DNA of 33,266 nt from contig JAISZH010000052.1 in assembly GCA_031269345.1 (NCBI GenBank), forward strand, positions 1 through 33,266, read 5' to 3'. Source of the DNA: Desulfovibrio sp. Lineage in GTDB: Bacteria; Desulfobacterota; Desulfovibrionia; Desulfovibrionales; Desulfovibrionaceae. Below are positions 1-9,900 of the stretch, piece by piece. The notes under the pieces were generated by a model. That model was not told the DNA's origin. It saw only the letters and a program-made list of their open reading frames with translations, and ran no database searches. The position numbers and the translations under genes were made by a program. Numbering within the stretch: position 1 is the stretch's first letter; the number at the start of each line of letters is the position of its first letter.

Positions 1-126
1 CCGTATCCACAAAAGTACTGATAAATCAAGCTACTATATAAGTATGCGCAAGGCTGTGCCTGCTCCGGCATGGCCTTTATGCGAAAACAACAAAGTATAG
101 CTCCCGTCCAAGACGGTCTATTGACG

Positions 127-177
127 CCCGGCAGCATCCCGAAAGTTTCAGGGTAACTGCCGGGGCATTTTTTTCAA
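127..177 (+). terminator. Putative rho-independent terminator (CCCGGCAG...CTGCCGGG stem followed by T7)
   Basis: 8-bp stem 127-134/157-164 closely followed by cattttttt; the gene it would terminate lies mostly outside the window. Confidence 0.5.
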
Positions 178-383
178 AAAATATTTTTTATCAAAATATA
201 TCAATAGAATATCAGTAACAAAGCGCGCTTTCAAATTGAAACCGCGAAATTAAAACTTGGCACCACATATTTTGAGAACCTGATTGACGAAGAACAACGT
301 GGGAAGGATGTTGAGAAGCTTCGTATTAAGAAGCAGCGAAGACTGAGGACTAAGATTGCCGAGAAAGAATAGAGATATATGCC

Positions 384-420
384 AGAACAAAAACGAAGCC
401 CCTGTGATTCACAGGGGCTT
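384..420 (-). terminator. Rho-independent terminator for the 435-884 gene
   Basis: Perfect 11-bp stem AAGCCCCTGTG-ATT-CACAGGGGCTT (396-420); on the minus strand it is followed by CGTTTTTG. Confidence 0.7.
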
Positions 421-434
421 CCAAGCAATAGGTT

Positions 435-884
435 CTATTTCTTTTTGAACTTGGCTCTCTCCATATACCCACATTGACCACCGCCGGAGACCATCGGGAT
501 GTTGGGGGTAATTCCATCATTGTCCAGAGAAATGCTGAATATTAGATACATCAAATCATCGTCAACAGTTAGCTCACTTCCTTGTAGTATCGTAAGCCCT
601 TCGTAATCACAATCACCCTTGGCTGATTTGATTTTGACATAGTAAGCATTTTCTGCCTTTTTTACGACATCTCTTTCAATCCAATCATTATTCTGCCTAT
701 CAGTTACATATTCACTTGTATGACCATTTTTAAATTTTACTTTCACAAGAAAGGCCCGGTCAGATTTTTCAATGACAATGGTTCCTGCCTTGTTGACGTA
801 TGTTCCTGTTGGGTCAGCAGCAAAAGCAGCCCCACAAATCAATAAGGACATCATTACCAAGGTGAGAAAGAGAAGCCGTTTCAT
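435..884 (-). CDS. Small secreted/periplasmic hypothetical protein
   Basis: 149-aa ORF with clear Sec signal peptide MKRLLFLTLVMMSLLICGAAFAAD, upstream AGGAGC, downstream terminator. Confidence 0.8.
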   Translation of the reverse strand: MKRLLFLTLVMMSLLICGAAFAADPTGTYVNKAGTIVIEKSDRAFLVKVKFKNGHTSEYVTDRQNNDWIERDVVKKAENAYYVKIKSAKGDCDYEGLTILQGSELTVDDDLMYLIFSISLDNDGITPNIPMVSGGGQCGYMERAKFKKK

Positions 885-958
885 CGATAGCTCCTAAAGG
901 TGAAGATGAGTGTTTTGATATTGCGCGGTTTCAATTTGAAAGCGCCAAATGTAGAAAA

Positions 959-2959
959 TCAGCGTTTCCTCGAGTTGTCCAGTTTGGACAGTTTGCGCCG
1001 CACTTCTTTGAGATTTGCGGCCTGGCGCTGGATGGCCTCTTTGTAGCCTTTGGCCGCCTCATCCTTTTTGCCGAGGGCCAGGGCAATGTCCCCGTAATGC
1101 TCCCATATGACCGCATCGTCCCCGCCCAGGCTTATGCAGCGGTTTATGTTCACCCAGGCTTCGGAGTGCCGCCCGAGGCGATACAGAACCCAGGCCAGGG
1201 AATCCACGATGAAATCCGCTTCCGGATTTTGTTCGAGAGCCTTGGTGACAAGCGTAAGAGCCCGGTCCAGTTCGACATTCATGTCGGCCAGGCTGTACCC
1301 GATATAGTTCAGGGCCTGATAGTTTCTCGGGTTTAAGGCGATAATCTCTTCCATGGTCTGCATGGCCGCGTTTTTGTTTCCGATCTCGTCTTGGATGTTC
1401 CCCAGGGAAAAAAGCAAGTCTTCGTCTCCGGGATATTGGCGTAGCGCTTCCATGAGGACGGCTTCGGATCTGGCGGCTTTTTTCAGCTTGGCCAGCGCGA
1501 AGGCCTCGATGCCCCAAAGGTCCTTGCGGTCCGGGAAAAGCTTGCGGCCGGCATGGGCCGTCTTGCGGGCGTTCTCATAATCCTTGGACTTGAGATGGAT
1601 GCGGGCTTTTTGCTCAAGCGCCGCGGGATAAACCGGGCTTTGCGGCTTGATGCCCGCAAGCGGCGCAAGCCAGGATTTGGGATCGTTCGAGCTTTCCTGT
1701 TTGATCATGGACAGAAAAAGGGCAACCTCATCAGCGTCCGCGCCTTTTTCCTGCGCCTGTTTGAGGAGCGCCTCCGCCTGCTGGTAATGGCGTTCCCCGG
1801 CGAAGCGCATGGCGGCCTGTATGAACTGGCTGGCGTTCAATTCAGCGTTTTCAAGGACGCGCATGGCCGCATCCGGTTTTTTTTCTTTCAGACGCAAGGT
1901 GATGATGCGCAGGTACACTTCCTTGTTTTCCGGCATCAACCGCGCCGCTTTTTCGTAAGCTTCGACAGCCGCCGCGAGGTTTTTGTCACGATCTTCAAGG
2001 TAGGCCAGTTCCAGCCAGGCTTCCGCGTACTCCGGCTCTTTTTTCAGCAGTTCACGCAGCAGTTCCTTGGCTTCCCCCGTCCGCCCCACTGTGGACAGGA
2101 CGCCGGCGCGGAAGAGCTCGGCCTCGGGCGACGTATCCGTTTCCGGCAGGATTTTCAGAAGTTCCGCGGCTTTTGTGTTGTCGCCCTGCCTGATGTAGAT
2201 GCGGATCAGTTCTTCCTGAATTTCCCTGTTTTCCGGATTTTTGGCGAGGGCCGCTTCAAGCAGGGCCATGGCTTTGCCGCTTTCTGCTCTTTCGTTGTAC
2301 ACTCCGGACAGGAGCAGGCAAAGCAGCGGGTTGTCCGGAAATCGCTCAAGTCCCGCAAGGGCCGTCTTTTCCGCCTCTTCCAATTCCCCGCGTGAGAGCA
2401 GGATGGCCGCGCCGTCCTGAAATACGGGCAGAGAGGGGTCGAGGCTGATGAGGGCGTTTATGGCCCAGATCACTCCTGTCCGGGTGTTGTCGAAAAGGCT
2501 TTGCGAGAGCGCCAGATAATAGAAAAAGCGCTGGGCTTCCGGGCTTATCCCCCAAGAGGAAACATCCGGGAGGGCGTCTTGCGTCTTTGTCGTGGCCTCG
2601 TCCGGCAGAGGCTTGTTCCCGTGGCTTGCGGAGAAGGCGGAAGGGCAAAGGAGCAGGCAGAAAAACGCCGCGAAACATGCCAGAGCAATTGGCGCTTGAA
2701 ACAGTTCGCTTACGGCGGACAAAGCCCGCCTGCTCCTGTTTCGCGGCAGGGGTTTGCGCTGCAAATCCTTGCAGAGCAGTTCACTCGTTTCATTCGTGAA
2801 CTGCTCTGGAGCAATTGACGCTTGAAACAGTTCGCTTACGGCGGACAAAGCCCGCCTGCTCCTGTTTCGCGGCAGGGGTTTGCGCTGCAAATCCTTGCAG
2901 AGCAGTTTATTCGTTTCATTCATGAACTGCTCTGGAGCGTTGTGTCGTCGGTTCGGCAT
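959..2959 (-). CDS. Tetratricopeptide-repeat protein with repeat-element-derived N-terminus upstream of a hydrophobic signal-like segment
   Basis: 666-aa ORF with many TPR-like helices (e.g. [34 protein letters not shown]); ATG overlaps the TAA of the upstream sigma factor gene (TAATG); hydrophobic segment [21 protein letters not shown] at about residue 90. Confidence 0.85.
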   Translation of the reverse strand: MPNRRHNAPEQFMNETNKLLCKDLQRKPLPRNRSRRALSAVSELFQASIAPEQFTNETSELLCKDLQRKPLPRNRSRRALSAVSELFQAPIALACFAAFFCLLLCPSAFSASHGNKPLPDEATTKTQDALPDVSSWGISPEAQRFFYYLALSQSLFDNTRTGVIWAINALISLDPSLPVFQDGAAILLSRGELEEAEKTALAGLERFPDNPLLCLLLSGVYNERAESGKAMALLEAALAKNPENREIQEELIRIYIRQGDNTKAAELLKILPETDTSPEAELFRAGVLSTVGRTGEAKELLRELLKKEPEYAEAWLELAYLEDRDKNLAAAVEAYEKAARLMPENKEVYLRIITLRLKEKKPDAAMRVLENAELNASQFIQAAMRFAGERHYQQAEALLKQAQEKGADADEVALFLSMIKQESSNDPKSWLAPLAGIKPQSPVYPAALEQKARIHLKSKDYENARKTAHAGRKLFPDRKDLWGIEAFALAKLKKAARSEAVLMEALRQYPGDEDLLFSLGNIQDEIGNKNAAMQTMEEIIALNPRNYQALNYIGYSLADMNVELDRALTLVTKALEQNPEADFIVDSLAWVLYRLGRHSEAWVNINRCISLGGDDAVIWEHYGDIALALGKKDEAAKGYKEAIQRQAANLKEVRRKLSKLDNSRKR
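2681..2809 (-). repeat. Interspersed element family 1, copy A
   Basis: Tandem with copy B at 126-bp period; shares CAAGGATTTGC.GCGCAAA, GGCGGGCTTTGTCCGCCGTAAGCGAACTGTTTCAAGCG with copies at 22.4 kb. Confidence 0.85.
2805..2940 (-). repeat. Interspersed element family 1, copy B
   Basis: Near-identical tandem copy of A; 126-bp period preserves reading frame. Confidence 0.85.
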
Positions 2960-4035
2960 TACTGTTCTATCCAGTCACGTGAAAAGTCCTTGATGTTCGC
3001 AAGCAGATGATCGCGCGCCTTTTGCAGAAGCCGGGCCTCGATCTGCCGGACGCGTTCCCGTGTGATATGAAAAAAGTCGCCTATCTCCCGGAGAGTGGCT
3101 GGTTCATCCGTCAGCAGCCGGTTGTAGAGGACGTATTTTTCCTTGTTGCTGAGCCGGGGGAGCAGGGATTTCAGTCGCTCGCGCACAAGATGGGCGATTT
3201 CTCTGTCGGCCAGAATTTCCTCTATGCCCGGACCCAAGGCCGGCAGGTAGTCCATCCTGGTCGCGCCACCGGAATTTTCATCTCCCACTTTGGCGTCCAA
3301 GGACGTATCCGCGGCATCCAGGCGTTGTTCCATTTCGATTATCTGTTCTTCCGATACGTTAAGGTGCTCGGCCAGGGTCGAGGAATCCGGCTCAAAGCCC
3401 TGGGCGGTGAGCTGCTGGCGTTCCCTGTTCAGATTGTAGAAAAGCTTGCGCTGGGTCTGGGTCGTGCCGATTTTGACCATGCGCCAGTTATCCATAATGA
3501 ACTTCAAGATATAGGCCTTGATCCAGAAGGCGGCATAATAGGAGAATTTTATGCCCTTTTCCGGATCGAACTTGCTGACGGCTTTTACCAGTCCCACATT
3601 GCCCTCCTGGATCAAGTCCAGGACATTTTGCATCCAGCGGCGTTGAAAGTCCATGGCAATGCGCACTACCAGGCGCAGATGGGATGAAACAAGGCGGAAG
3701 GCGGCGTCGGGGTCGCCCGTGTCGCGCACCTTGCGGGCCAATGTGATTTCCTCATCCGGGTTGAGCAGGGGAAAGCGGTGGATTTCCCGCAGATAGGTGT
3801 GGAGGCTGTCACGGGTTTTTTCCGGCGGTCTGTTGACATATGGGGTCAAGGCATCCTGAGCGGCAGCGGCAGAAGAAGGCGGGGCGACCGGGTGGGGATC
3901 GTCCCCGTTGTCTTCCAAATCTTCGGTCAAAAGCGGGTCTTCCTCAAAGAGATCGACTGTCTCCCCGGAATCCTGGGAATATTCTTCTTCGGTCTGTGGC
4001 GCCGTTTTGCAGGCGGCCTCGGCTCGCATGGTCAT
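2959..4035 (-). CDS. rpoH: RNA polymerase sigma-32-like factor (RpoH family)
   Basis: Region 2 DLIQEGNVGLVKAVSKFDPEKGIKFSYYAAFWIKAYILKFIMDNWRMVKIGTTQTQRKLFYNL and C-terminal HTH TLREIGDFFHITRERVRQIEARLLQKAR. Confidence 0.85.
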   Translation of the reverse strand: MTMRAEAACKTAPQTEEEYSQDSGETVDLFEEDPLLTEDLEDNGDDPHPVAPPSSAAAAQDALTPYVNRPPEKTRDSLHTYLREIHRFPLLNPDEEITLARKVRDTGDPDAAFRLVSSHLRLVVRIAMDFQRRWMQNVLDLIQEGNVGLVKAVSKFDPEKGIKFSYYAAFWIKAYILKFIMDNWRMVKIGTTQTQRKLFYNLNRERQQLTAQGFEPDSSTLAEHLNVSEEQIIEMEQRLDAADTSLDAKVGDENSGGATRMDYLPALGPGIEEILADREIAHLVRERLKSLLPRLSNKEKYVLYNRLLTDEPATLREIGDFFHITRERVRQIEARLLQKARDHLLANIKDFSRDWIEQ

Positions 4036-4197
4036 GTGTTCGCTTGGGGAGAGTCCGGGGTGAATTATTCTGTGCCGATAGTAATTTATTCTGTATTTTA
4101 AGCAATCTTTGTTCTATATAATTTTTGTTTGTTCTTTTCAAGGTTTTTCAGTAGATAGACGGAAAACGCTCTGCCGGCGGACACTTCTTTTCTATTG

Positions 4198-4300
4198 GTA
4201 CCCGCAGTGAAAAGTAAGGGCTCGTCAGCCGAAAACGCGGTTTTCGGCTGACTTGCGCCGCTTCGCGGCGGCGGCGGCCGCCAGGCCGCTGTTCAGATTT
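4198..4300. repeat. Interspersed hairpin element family 2, copy 1
   Basis: GTCAGCCGAAAA-CGCGG-TTTTCGGCTGAC (4224-4252), adjacent CGCCGCTTCGCGGCG and CCCGCAGTGAAAAGT; related to 12335-12425. Confidence 0.7.
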
Positions 4301-4365
4301 CCATGCGGAAATCTGTAACCGGCATATCCTTAAAACTTTTCAAGCCCTCCAGACGGAGAAGCGCC

Positions 4366-6831
4366 GTGGATGATTTTCGCAGAAGGCTTGCACAGGGCGC
4401 GCGGTTGCTTTTCGACGGCGCCATGGGCACCATGTTGCAGGGCCGGGGTCTTTCGCCGGGGCATAATCCCGAGATATTCTGCCTTGAGCGTCCGGACGTT
4501 TTGCGCGCTGTCCATGCCGACTATATCCGGGCGGGCGCGGATGTGATCACCACCAGCACCTTCGGCGGAACCCGCTTTAAGTTGCCCGGGGGGGTTGAAG
4601 CGCGTGAATTCAACAGGCGCATGGCAGGCGAGGCGCGCAGGGCCGTCGAGGAATGCGGAAGGCGCGTTTTTGTCGCCGGGAGCGTGGGACCGACGGGGAA
4701 ATTTTTGCGCCCGCTCGGGGAATTGTCCTTCATGGAAATGGTGGATGCTTTCAGGGAGCAGATCCGCGGACTTCTTGAAGGCGGAGTGGACTTGGTGCTT
4801 GCCGAGACCCATTTCGACATAGCCGAAGCCAGGGCTGTGGCCGTGGCCGCGAGACACGAAGGCAGCCCGCCTCTGGGCCTGTCCATGACCTATGAAGACG
4901 GACGCACGCTTACCGGTTCCACAGTTGCCGTCTGCGCGGCCACTCTTGCCAATCTCGGGGCCGATCTGATCGCCGTGAACTGCGGTCAGGGACCGCTGGA
5001 GATGCGCGGCGCGGCTTTGGAACTTCTGCGCCTGTCTCCGGTTCCGGTGCTTATCCAACCCAATGCCGGGCTGCCCAGGCTTGAGGGAGGAGAGACGGTT
5101 TTTCCGCTCGAAGCGGAGGAATTCGCTTCGCTGACCGCGGAGTTCGCGCGGGAAGACGCTCACGGCGGCGCCCAGTGTCTGGGCGGCTGTTGCGGCACCA
5201 CCCCCGCGCACATAGCCGCTTTGGGAGAAATTTTCCGCTCTTTGCCTCCCCAGAGGCCGCGCCCGGCGCATGCCGGCATAGCTTTGACCTCGCGTTCGGG
5301 CATGACCCGTATAGGTTCCGGGCAACCTTTGCGCATCATAGGCGAGCGTATCAATCCCACAGGTAAAAAACGGCTTTCCGCCGAGCTTGGGGATGGAGTG
5401 TTCACAACCGCCCTGCGCTTCGCCGACGAGCAGGCGCAAGGCGGGGCTGCCGCTCTGGACGTGAACGTGGGCGCGCCGATGATTGACGAAACCCTGTGCC
5501 TGCCCGCCCTGGTCGAGGCACTGCAAACGCGCGTGGCTCTCCCCCTGTCCATTGATTCCACAAACATGCCGGCGGTGGAAAAGGCCCTCCGCGTTTATCC
5601 GGCCTCGCCCCTGGTCAACTCCATCAGCGGAGAGGAAGGCAGGCTGGAATTTCTCGGGCCGCTTTGCAGGGATTTCGGCGCCCCGTTCATACTTCTGCCC
5701 TTGCGCGGCAAAAAGCTGCCGGTGCTCGCAAAAGAGCGCATCGCCATTCTGGAGGGGCTTCTGGAGCGCATGGATGCGCTTGGCGTGCCCCGCTTTCTGG
5801 CTGTCGTCGACGCCCTGGTGCTGGCTGCCTCCTCAAGTCCCGAGGCGGGCGGCGAGTGCCTGAAATTTATCTCCTATTGCGCTTATACCTTGCGTATGCC
5901 CGTGATCTGCGGGCTTTCCAACATCTCCTTCGGACTGCCGGCGCGCGAGCTGCTGAACTCCTCATTTCTGGGTCTGGCCGCCGGGGCGGGCATGAACGCC
6001 TGTATCGCCAATCCGTCAAACCTCCGCATCAGAGAGACGGTGGACTCCGTCAATCTGCTTCTCGGTCATGATCCAGGGGCGGAAAGCTTCATTCGCGCCT
6101 ATGCCGGGCGGGAGGCGGCGGCGGATATAAAAAGCGCGCCTTCCCCGGAGGCGAAACGGCCCCTCTCGTCTTATCCGGAGTTGGCCGCGGCGGTTATCGA
6201 GGGTGTAAGCGAAGGTATTGAGGATTTGGTGCAAAAGGCCCTTGACGCCGGGGAAGACCCTTTCGCCATAGTCCGGGAAACCCTGATCCCGGCTTTGAAC
6301 GTGGTAGGGGAACGCTATGAGCGCAAAGAATATTTTCTTCCCCAGCTCATCCGTTCCGCGCAGGCCATGCAGAGGTCCTTCGGCGTCCTTGAACCTCTGC
6401 TTGAGAGAGCCTCCGGCGGGACGGAGCGGCCGGTGGTCGTCATGGCGACGGTGGAGGGTGACATCCACGATATAGGCAAAAATATCGTTTCACTTATGCT
6501 TGCAAACCATGGTTTTGAAGTCGTCGACCTCGGAAAGGATGTGGCGGCGGAGCGCATAGTGGGAGAGGCCCTTGCGCGCGACGCTTCTGTTATCGGCCTC
6601 TCCGCCCTGATGACTACGACCATGGTGCGCATGCGCGACACGGTCGAGCTTGTGGATCAAAAGGGCCTGCCCCAGAAAGTCATGGTGGGAGGAGCGGTTG
6701 TGACGGATGAGTTCGCGCGCTCCATAGGGGCGCATTACGCTCCGGACGCGGTGGCGGCGGTGCATCTGGCCGAAAGCCTGCTGCCGGAAACCCGGAAAAA
6801 GGACAAGCGGGACGGCAAACCAAAAAGGTAG
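4366..6831 (+). CDS. metH: Homocysteine S-methyltransferase / methionine synthase-type protein (Hcy-binding, pterin-binding and B12-binding domains; no reactivation domain)
   Basis: LLFDGAMGTMLQGRGL, QCLGGCCGTTPAHI, IGERINPTGKKRL, GDIHDIGKNIVSLMLANHGFEVVDLG. GTG start at 4366 with upstream GGAG preferred over the ATG at 4303. Confidence 0.9.
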   Translation: MDDFRRRLAQGARLLFDGAMGTMLQGRGLSPGHNPEIFCLERPDVLRAVHADYIRAGADVITTSTFGGTRFKLPGGVEAREFNRRMAGEARRAVEECGRRVFVAGSVGPTGKFLRPLGELSFMEMVDAFREQIRGLLEGGVDLVLAETHFDIAEARAVAVAARHEGSPPLGLSMTYEDGRTLTGSTVAVCAATLANLGADLIAVNCGQGPLEMRGAALELLRLSPVPVLIQPNAGLPRLEGGETVFPLEAEEFASLTAEFAREDAHGGAQCLGGCCGTTPAHIAALGEIFRSLPPQRPRPAHAGIALTSRSGMTRIGSGQPLRIIGERINPTGKKRLSAELGDGVFTTALRFADEQAQGGAAALDVNVGAPMIDETLCLPALVEALQTRVALPLSIDSTNMPAVEKALRVYPASPLVNSISGEEGRLEFLGPLCRDFGAPFILLPLRGKKLPVLAKERIAILEGLLERMDALGVPRFLAVVDALVLAASSSPEAGGECLKFISYCAYTLRMPVICGLSNISFGLPARELLNSSFLGLAAGAGMNACIANPSNLRIRETVDSVNLLLGHDPGAESFIRAYAGREAAADIKSAPSPEAKRPLSSYPELAAAVIEGVSEGIEDLVQKALDAGEDPFAIVRETLIPALNVVGERYERKEYFLPQLIRSAQAMQRSFGVLEPLLERASGGTERPVVVMATVEGDIHDIGKNIVSLMLANHGFEVVDLGKDVAAERIVGEALARDASVIGLSALMTTTMVRMRDTVELVDQKGLPQKVMVGGAVVTDEFARSIGAHYAPDAVAAVHLAESLLPETRKKDKRDGKPKR

Positions 6832-6859
6832 CATGGGCCTTCAGGCCCACGCGTCTTGC

Positions 6860-6950
6860 GCCTGGGCGGGGTTTGGACCCCGCCCAGGCTTCCGCCCGTA
6901 CGGATACCCCGCCCTTCAGGGCGGGGTCGGGCTATCCGGCTGAAGGCCGG
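6860..6950. repeat. Cluster of stacked GC-rich hairpins between metH and the RND gene
   Basis: GCCTGGGCGGGGT-TTGG-ACCCCGCCCAGGC (6860-6889), ACCCCGCCC-TTCA-GGGCGGGGT (6906-6927) nested in CGGATA...TATCCG, CCGGC-TGAAG-GCCGG (6936-6950). Confidence 0.6.
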
Positions 6951-6976
6951 GGTCTCAAGCCGTAAAGGAAGCTCAG

Positions 6977-9900
6977 ATGAATCCTTCCAGTATTTTTATC
7001 CGGCGTCCGGTCGCCACCACTCTGGTCATGATCGGGATCATGCTGGCCGGTTTGATGGGGTATCGCTATCTGCCCACGGCCGCCCTGCCCACCGTGGATT
7101 TTCCGACCATCAATGTGATTGTCGACTATCCCGGAGCCAGCCCGGAGACCATGGCCTCCTCCGTGGCCACGCCTCTGGAAAAACAGTTCTCCACCATCGC
7201 CGGCCTGGATTCGATGATTTCCATGAGCAACCTGGGGCGTACGCGCATCACCCTCCAGTTTGCCCTGGAGCGGGACATCGACGCCGCGGCCCTTGACGTG
7301 CAGACGGCAATCTCAACGGCCATGCGCAGGCTTCCCTCCGATTTGCCGACCCCCCCGAGTTTCCGCAAGGTCAACCCGGCGGACCTGCCGGTTTTCTATC
7401 TCGCCATGTATTCGCCCACCATGCGCCTCACCGATGTCAACGAATACGCTGAAAATATCGTGGCGCAACGTCTTTCCACAGTGAGCGGGGTATCTCAGGT
7501 ATCGGTCTACGGCCAGCTCAAATACGCCGTACGCGTGCAGGTGGACCCGGAGGCCGTGGCCTCACGCCGTATCGGCATAGACGAAATCGCCAACGCCCTG
7601 CGGGAGGGCAATTCCAACCAGCCGGTCGGGTCCTTAAGCGGGCGGGTGCGCGAATATACGGTACAGAGCACAGGGGCGCTGTACAAGGCCGACGAGTACA
7701 AGCCTCTGATCGTGGCCTGGAGGGGCGGGGCTCCGGTGCGTCTCTCGGAAGTGGCCACGGTCATAGACAGCGTGGAAAACGACCGCAGGGCGGGATGGTT
7801 TAACGAATACCGGGCCTTTACCCTGGCCATCGAGCGTCAGCCCGGCGCGAATACCGTGGAACTGGTGGACAGGATCAAGAAAGTGCTGCCGGAATTGCGC
7901 AAGCAGGTTCCGGCCTCCATCGAGTTCATGGTGCAATACGACCGCTCCGAGAGCATCCGCGAGGCGGTGACGGACGTGCAGTTCACCATGTGCCTGACCG
8001 TGTGTCTGGTTATCATGGTCATCTTTCTTTTCCTGCGCAACGTCTCCGCAACGCTGATCCCCAGTCTGGCGGTGCCCCTGTCCGTTGTGGGTTCTTTCGC
8101 CTTCATGCATCTTCTCGGATTTTCCCTGAACAACCTCTCGCTCATGGCCCTGACCCTGTCTGTAGGTTTTGTGGTGGACGATGCCGTGGTCATGCTGGAA
8201 AACATCGTGCGCCACATGGAGAGCGGCAAAAATCCCATGCAGGCGGCTCTGGACGGATCGAGAGAAATAGGCTTCACCATTCTCTCCATGACCCTGTCTC
8301 TGGTGGCGGTGTTCATCCCGGTGCTTTTTCTGGGCGGCATAGTCGGCAGGCTTTTCCACGAATTCGCCCTGACCATCGCCATATCCATCCTGTTGTCCGG
8401 CGTGGTGTCTCTGAGCCTGACGCCCATGCTGTGCAGCCGTTTTCTGCGCCCGCCGGATCATTCGCGCCGTCAGGGAGGTTTGTCGGGCGTTGCGGAGAAG
8501 GTGTTCCTCCGGGCCGCCGCTTTTTATGAAAAAAGCCTGCGCTCGGTCATGCGCGCGCGTTTTGCCTGCCTGGTTTTTTCCTTCCTCATTCTGGGGGGCA
8601 CGGCATATCTGTTCTTCGCGATCCCCAAGGGTTTTCTGCCCACTGAGGACATAGGGCAGATCGTGGTGCGCACTGAAGGGCTGCAGGGCAGTTCGCTCGC
8701 CAACATGACCGAACACCAGCAGCAGCTTGTGGAGATCGTGCGCGGCAATGCCTATGTGAACCGCTACATATCCGTTATCGGGGCAGGAGGAGGCAGCAAT
8801 TTCACGCATGAGGGCTTTATAGGCATCACCCTGACGGACCGCGCCAAGCGCCCGCACGCCTCGGAGATCATAAACCAGTTGCGCCCGCTCTTTGCCGAGG
8901 TTCCGGGGATCCGCGCCTATACCTCAATGCCGCCTTCCATACGCATCGGCGGTTCGGCCACGAAGAGCCTGTACCCGTTCACCATGCAGAGCCCGGACAT
9001 GGAGATTCTCTACCGTGACGCGCAGGTGCTCTATGAAAAGGTCCGGACCCTGAACGAGGTGCAGAACGTGGCCACGGATCTGCTTTTGTCCAACCCGGAG
9101 GTGCGTGTGCGGATTCTGCGCGACAAGGCGTCGGCTTTGGGGATCACCGCCGGACAGATCGAGGCGGCCATGTCTTTGTCCTACGGCACGCGCGAAGTAT
9201 CCACCATACTCGCTCCGACCAATGATTTCCAGGTGATACTGGAGCTTGAGCCGAAGTTTCGGGACCAGCCGCGCACCATGGAGCTTCTGCGCGTGCGCGC
9301 GCCTTCCGGGCAGCTTGTGCCCCTGTCCACCCTTGTGGAAGTGAGCACGGGCGTCGGGCCCATGGTTGTGAACCACCTGGGGCAGATGCCTTCGGTGACC
9401 ATTTCTTTTGACCTGCCCGAGGGGGTTTCCCTGGAGGAAGCCATGCAAAAGGTACAGGACATGGCCCGGTCGACTTTGTCGGATTCCATCAGCACCAGTT
9501 TTCAGGGCACGGCCCAGGCCTTTCAGTCTTCCTTTGAAAATCTCTGGCTTTTGCTTATACTGGCGATCGCCGTGATTTATATAGTGCTCGGCATCCTCTA
9601 CGAGAGCTTTATTCACCCGATCACCATACTCTCCGGGCTTCCCTCGGCCGGGGCGGGGGCTTTGGCCACTCTGCTGCTTTTCGGGAAGGAGCTTGATACC
9701 TACGCCTTTGTGGGCATCATAATGCTCATAGGAATAGTGAAGAAGAACGCCATCATGATGATTGACTTCGCCTTGGAGGCCCAGCGGACGAAAAACCTGG
9801 ACGCGGAAGAATCAATAATCCAGGGGGCCGTGGTGCGCTTCAGGCCGATCATGATGACCACCATGGCGGCTTTCATGGGCACGATCCCCATAGCCGTCGG

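Noticed and set aside
8000-8857. 407-aa minus-strand ORF (7634-8857) within the RND gene
   Set aside because: Antisense to a well-supported transporter; histidine/glutamine-rich translation typical of antisense membrane-protein codons.
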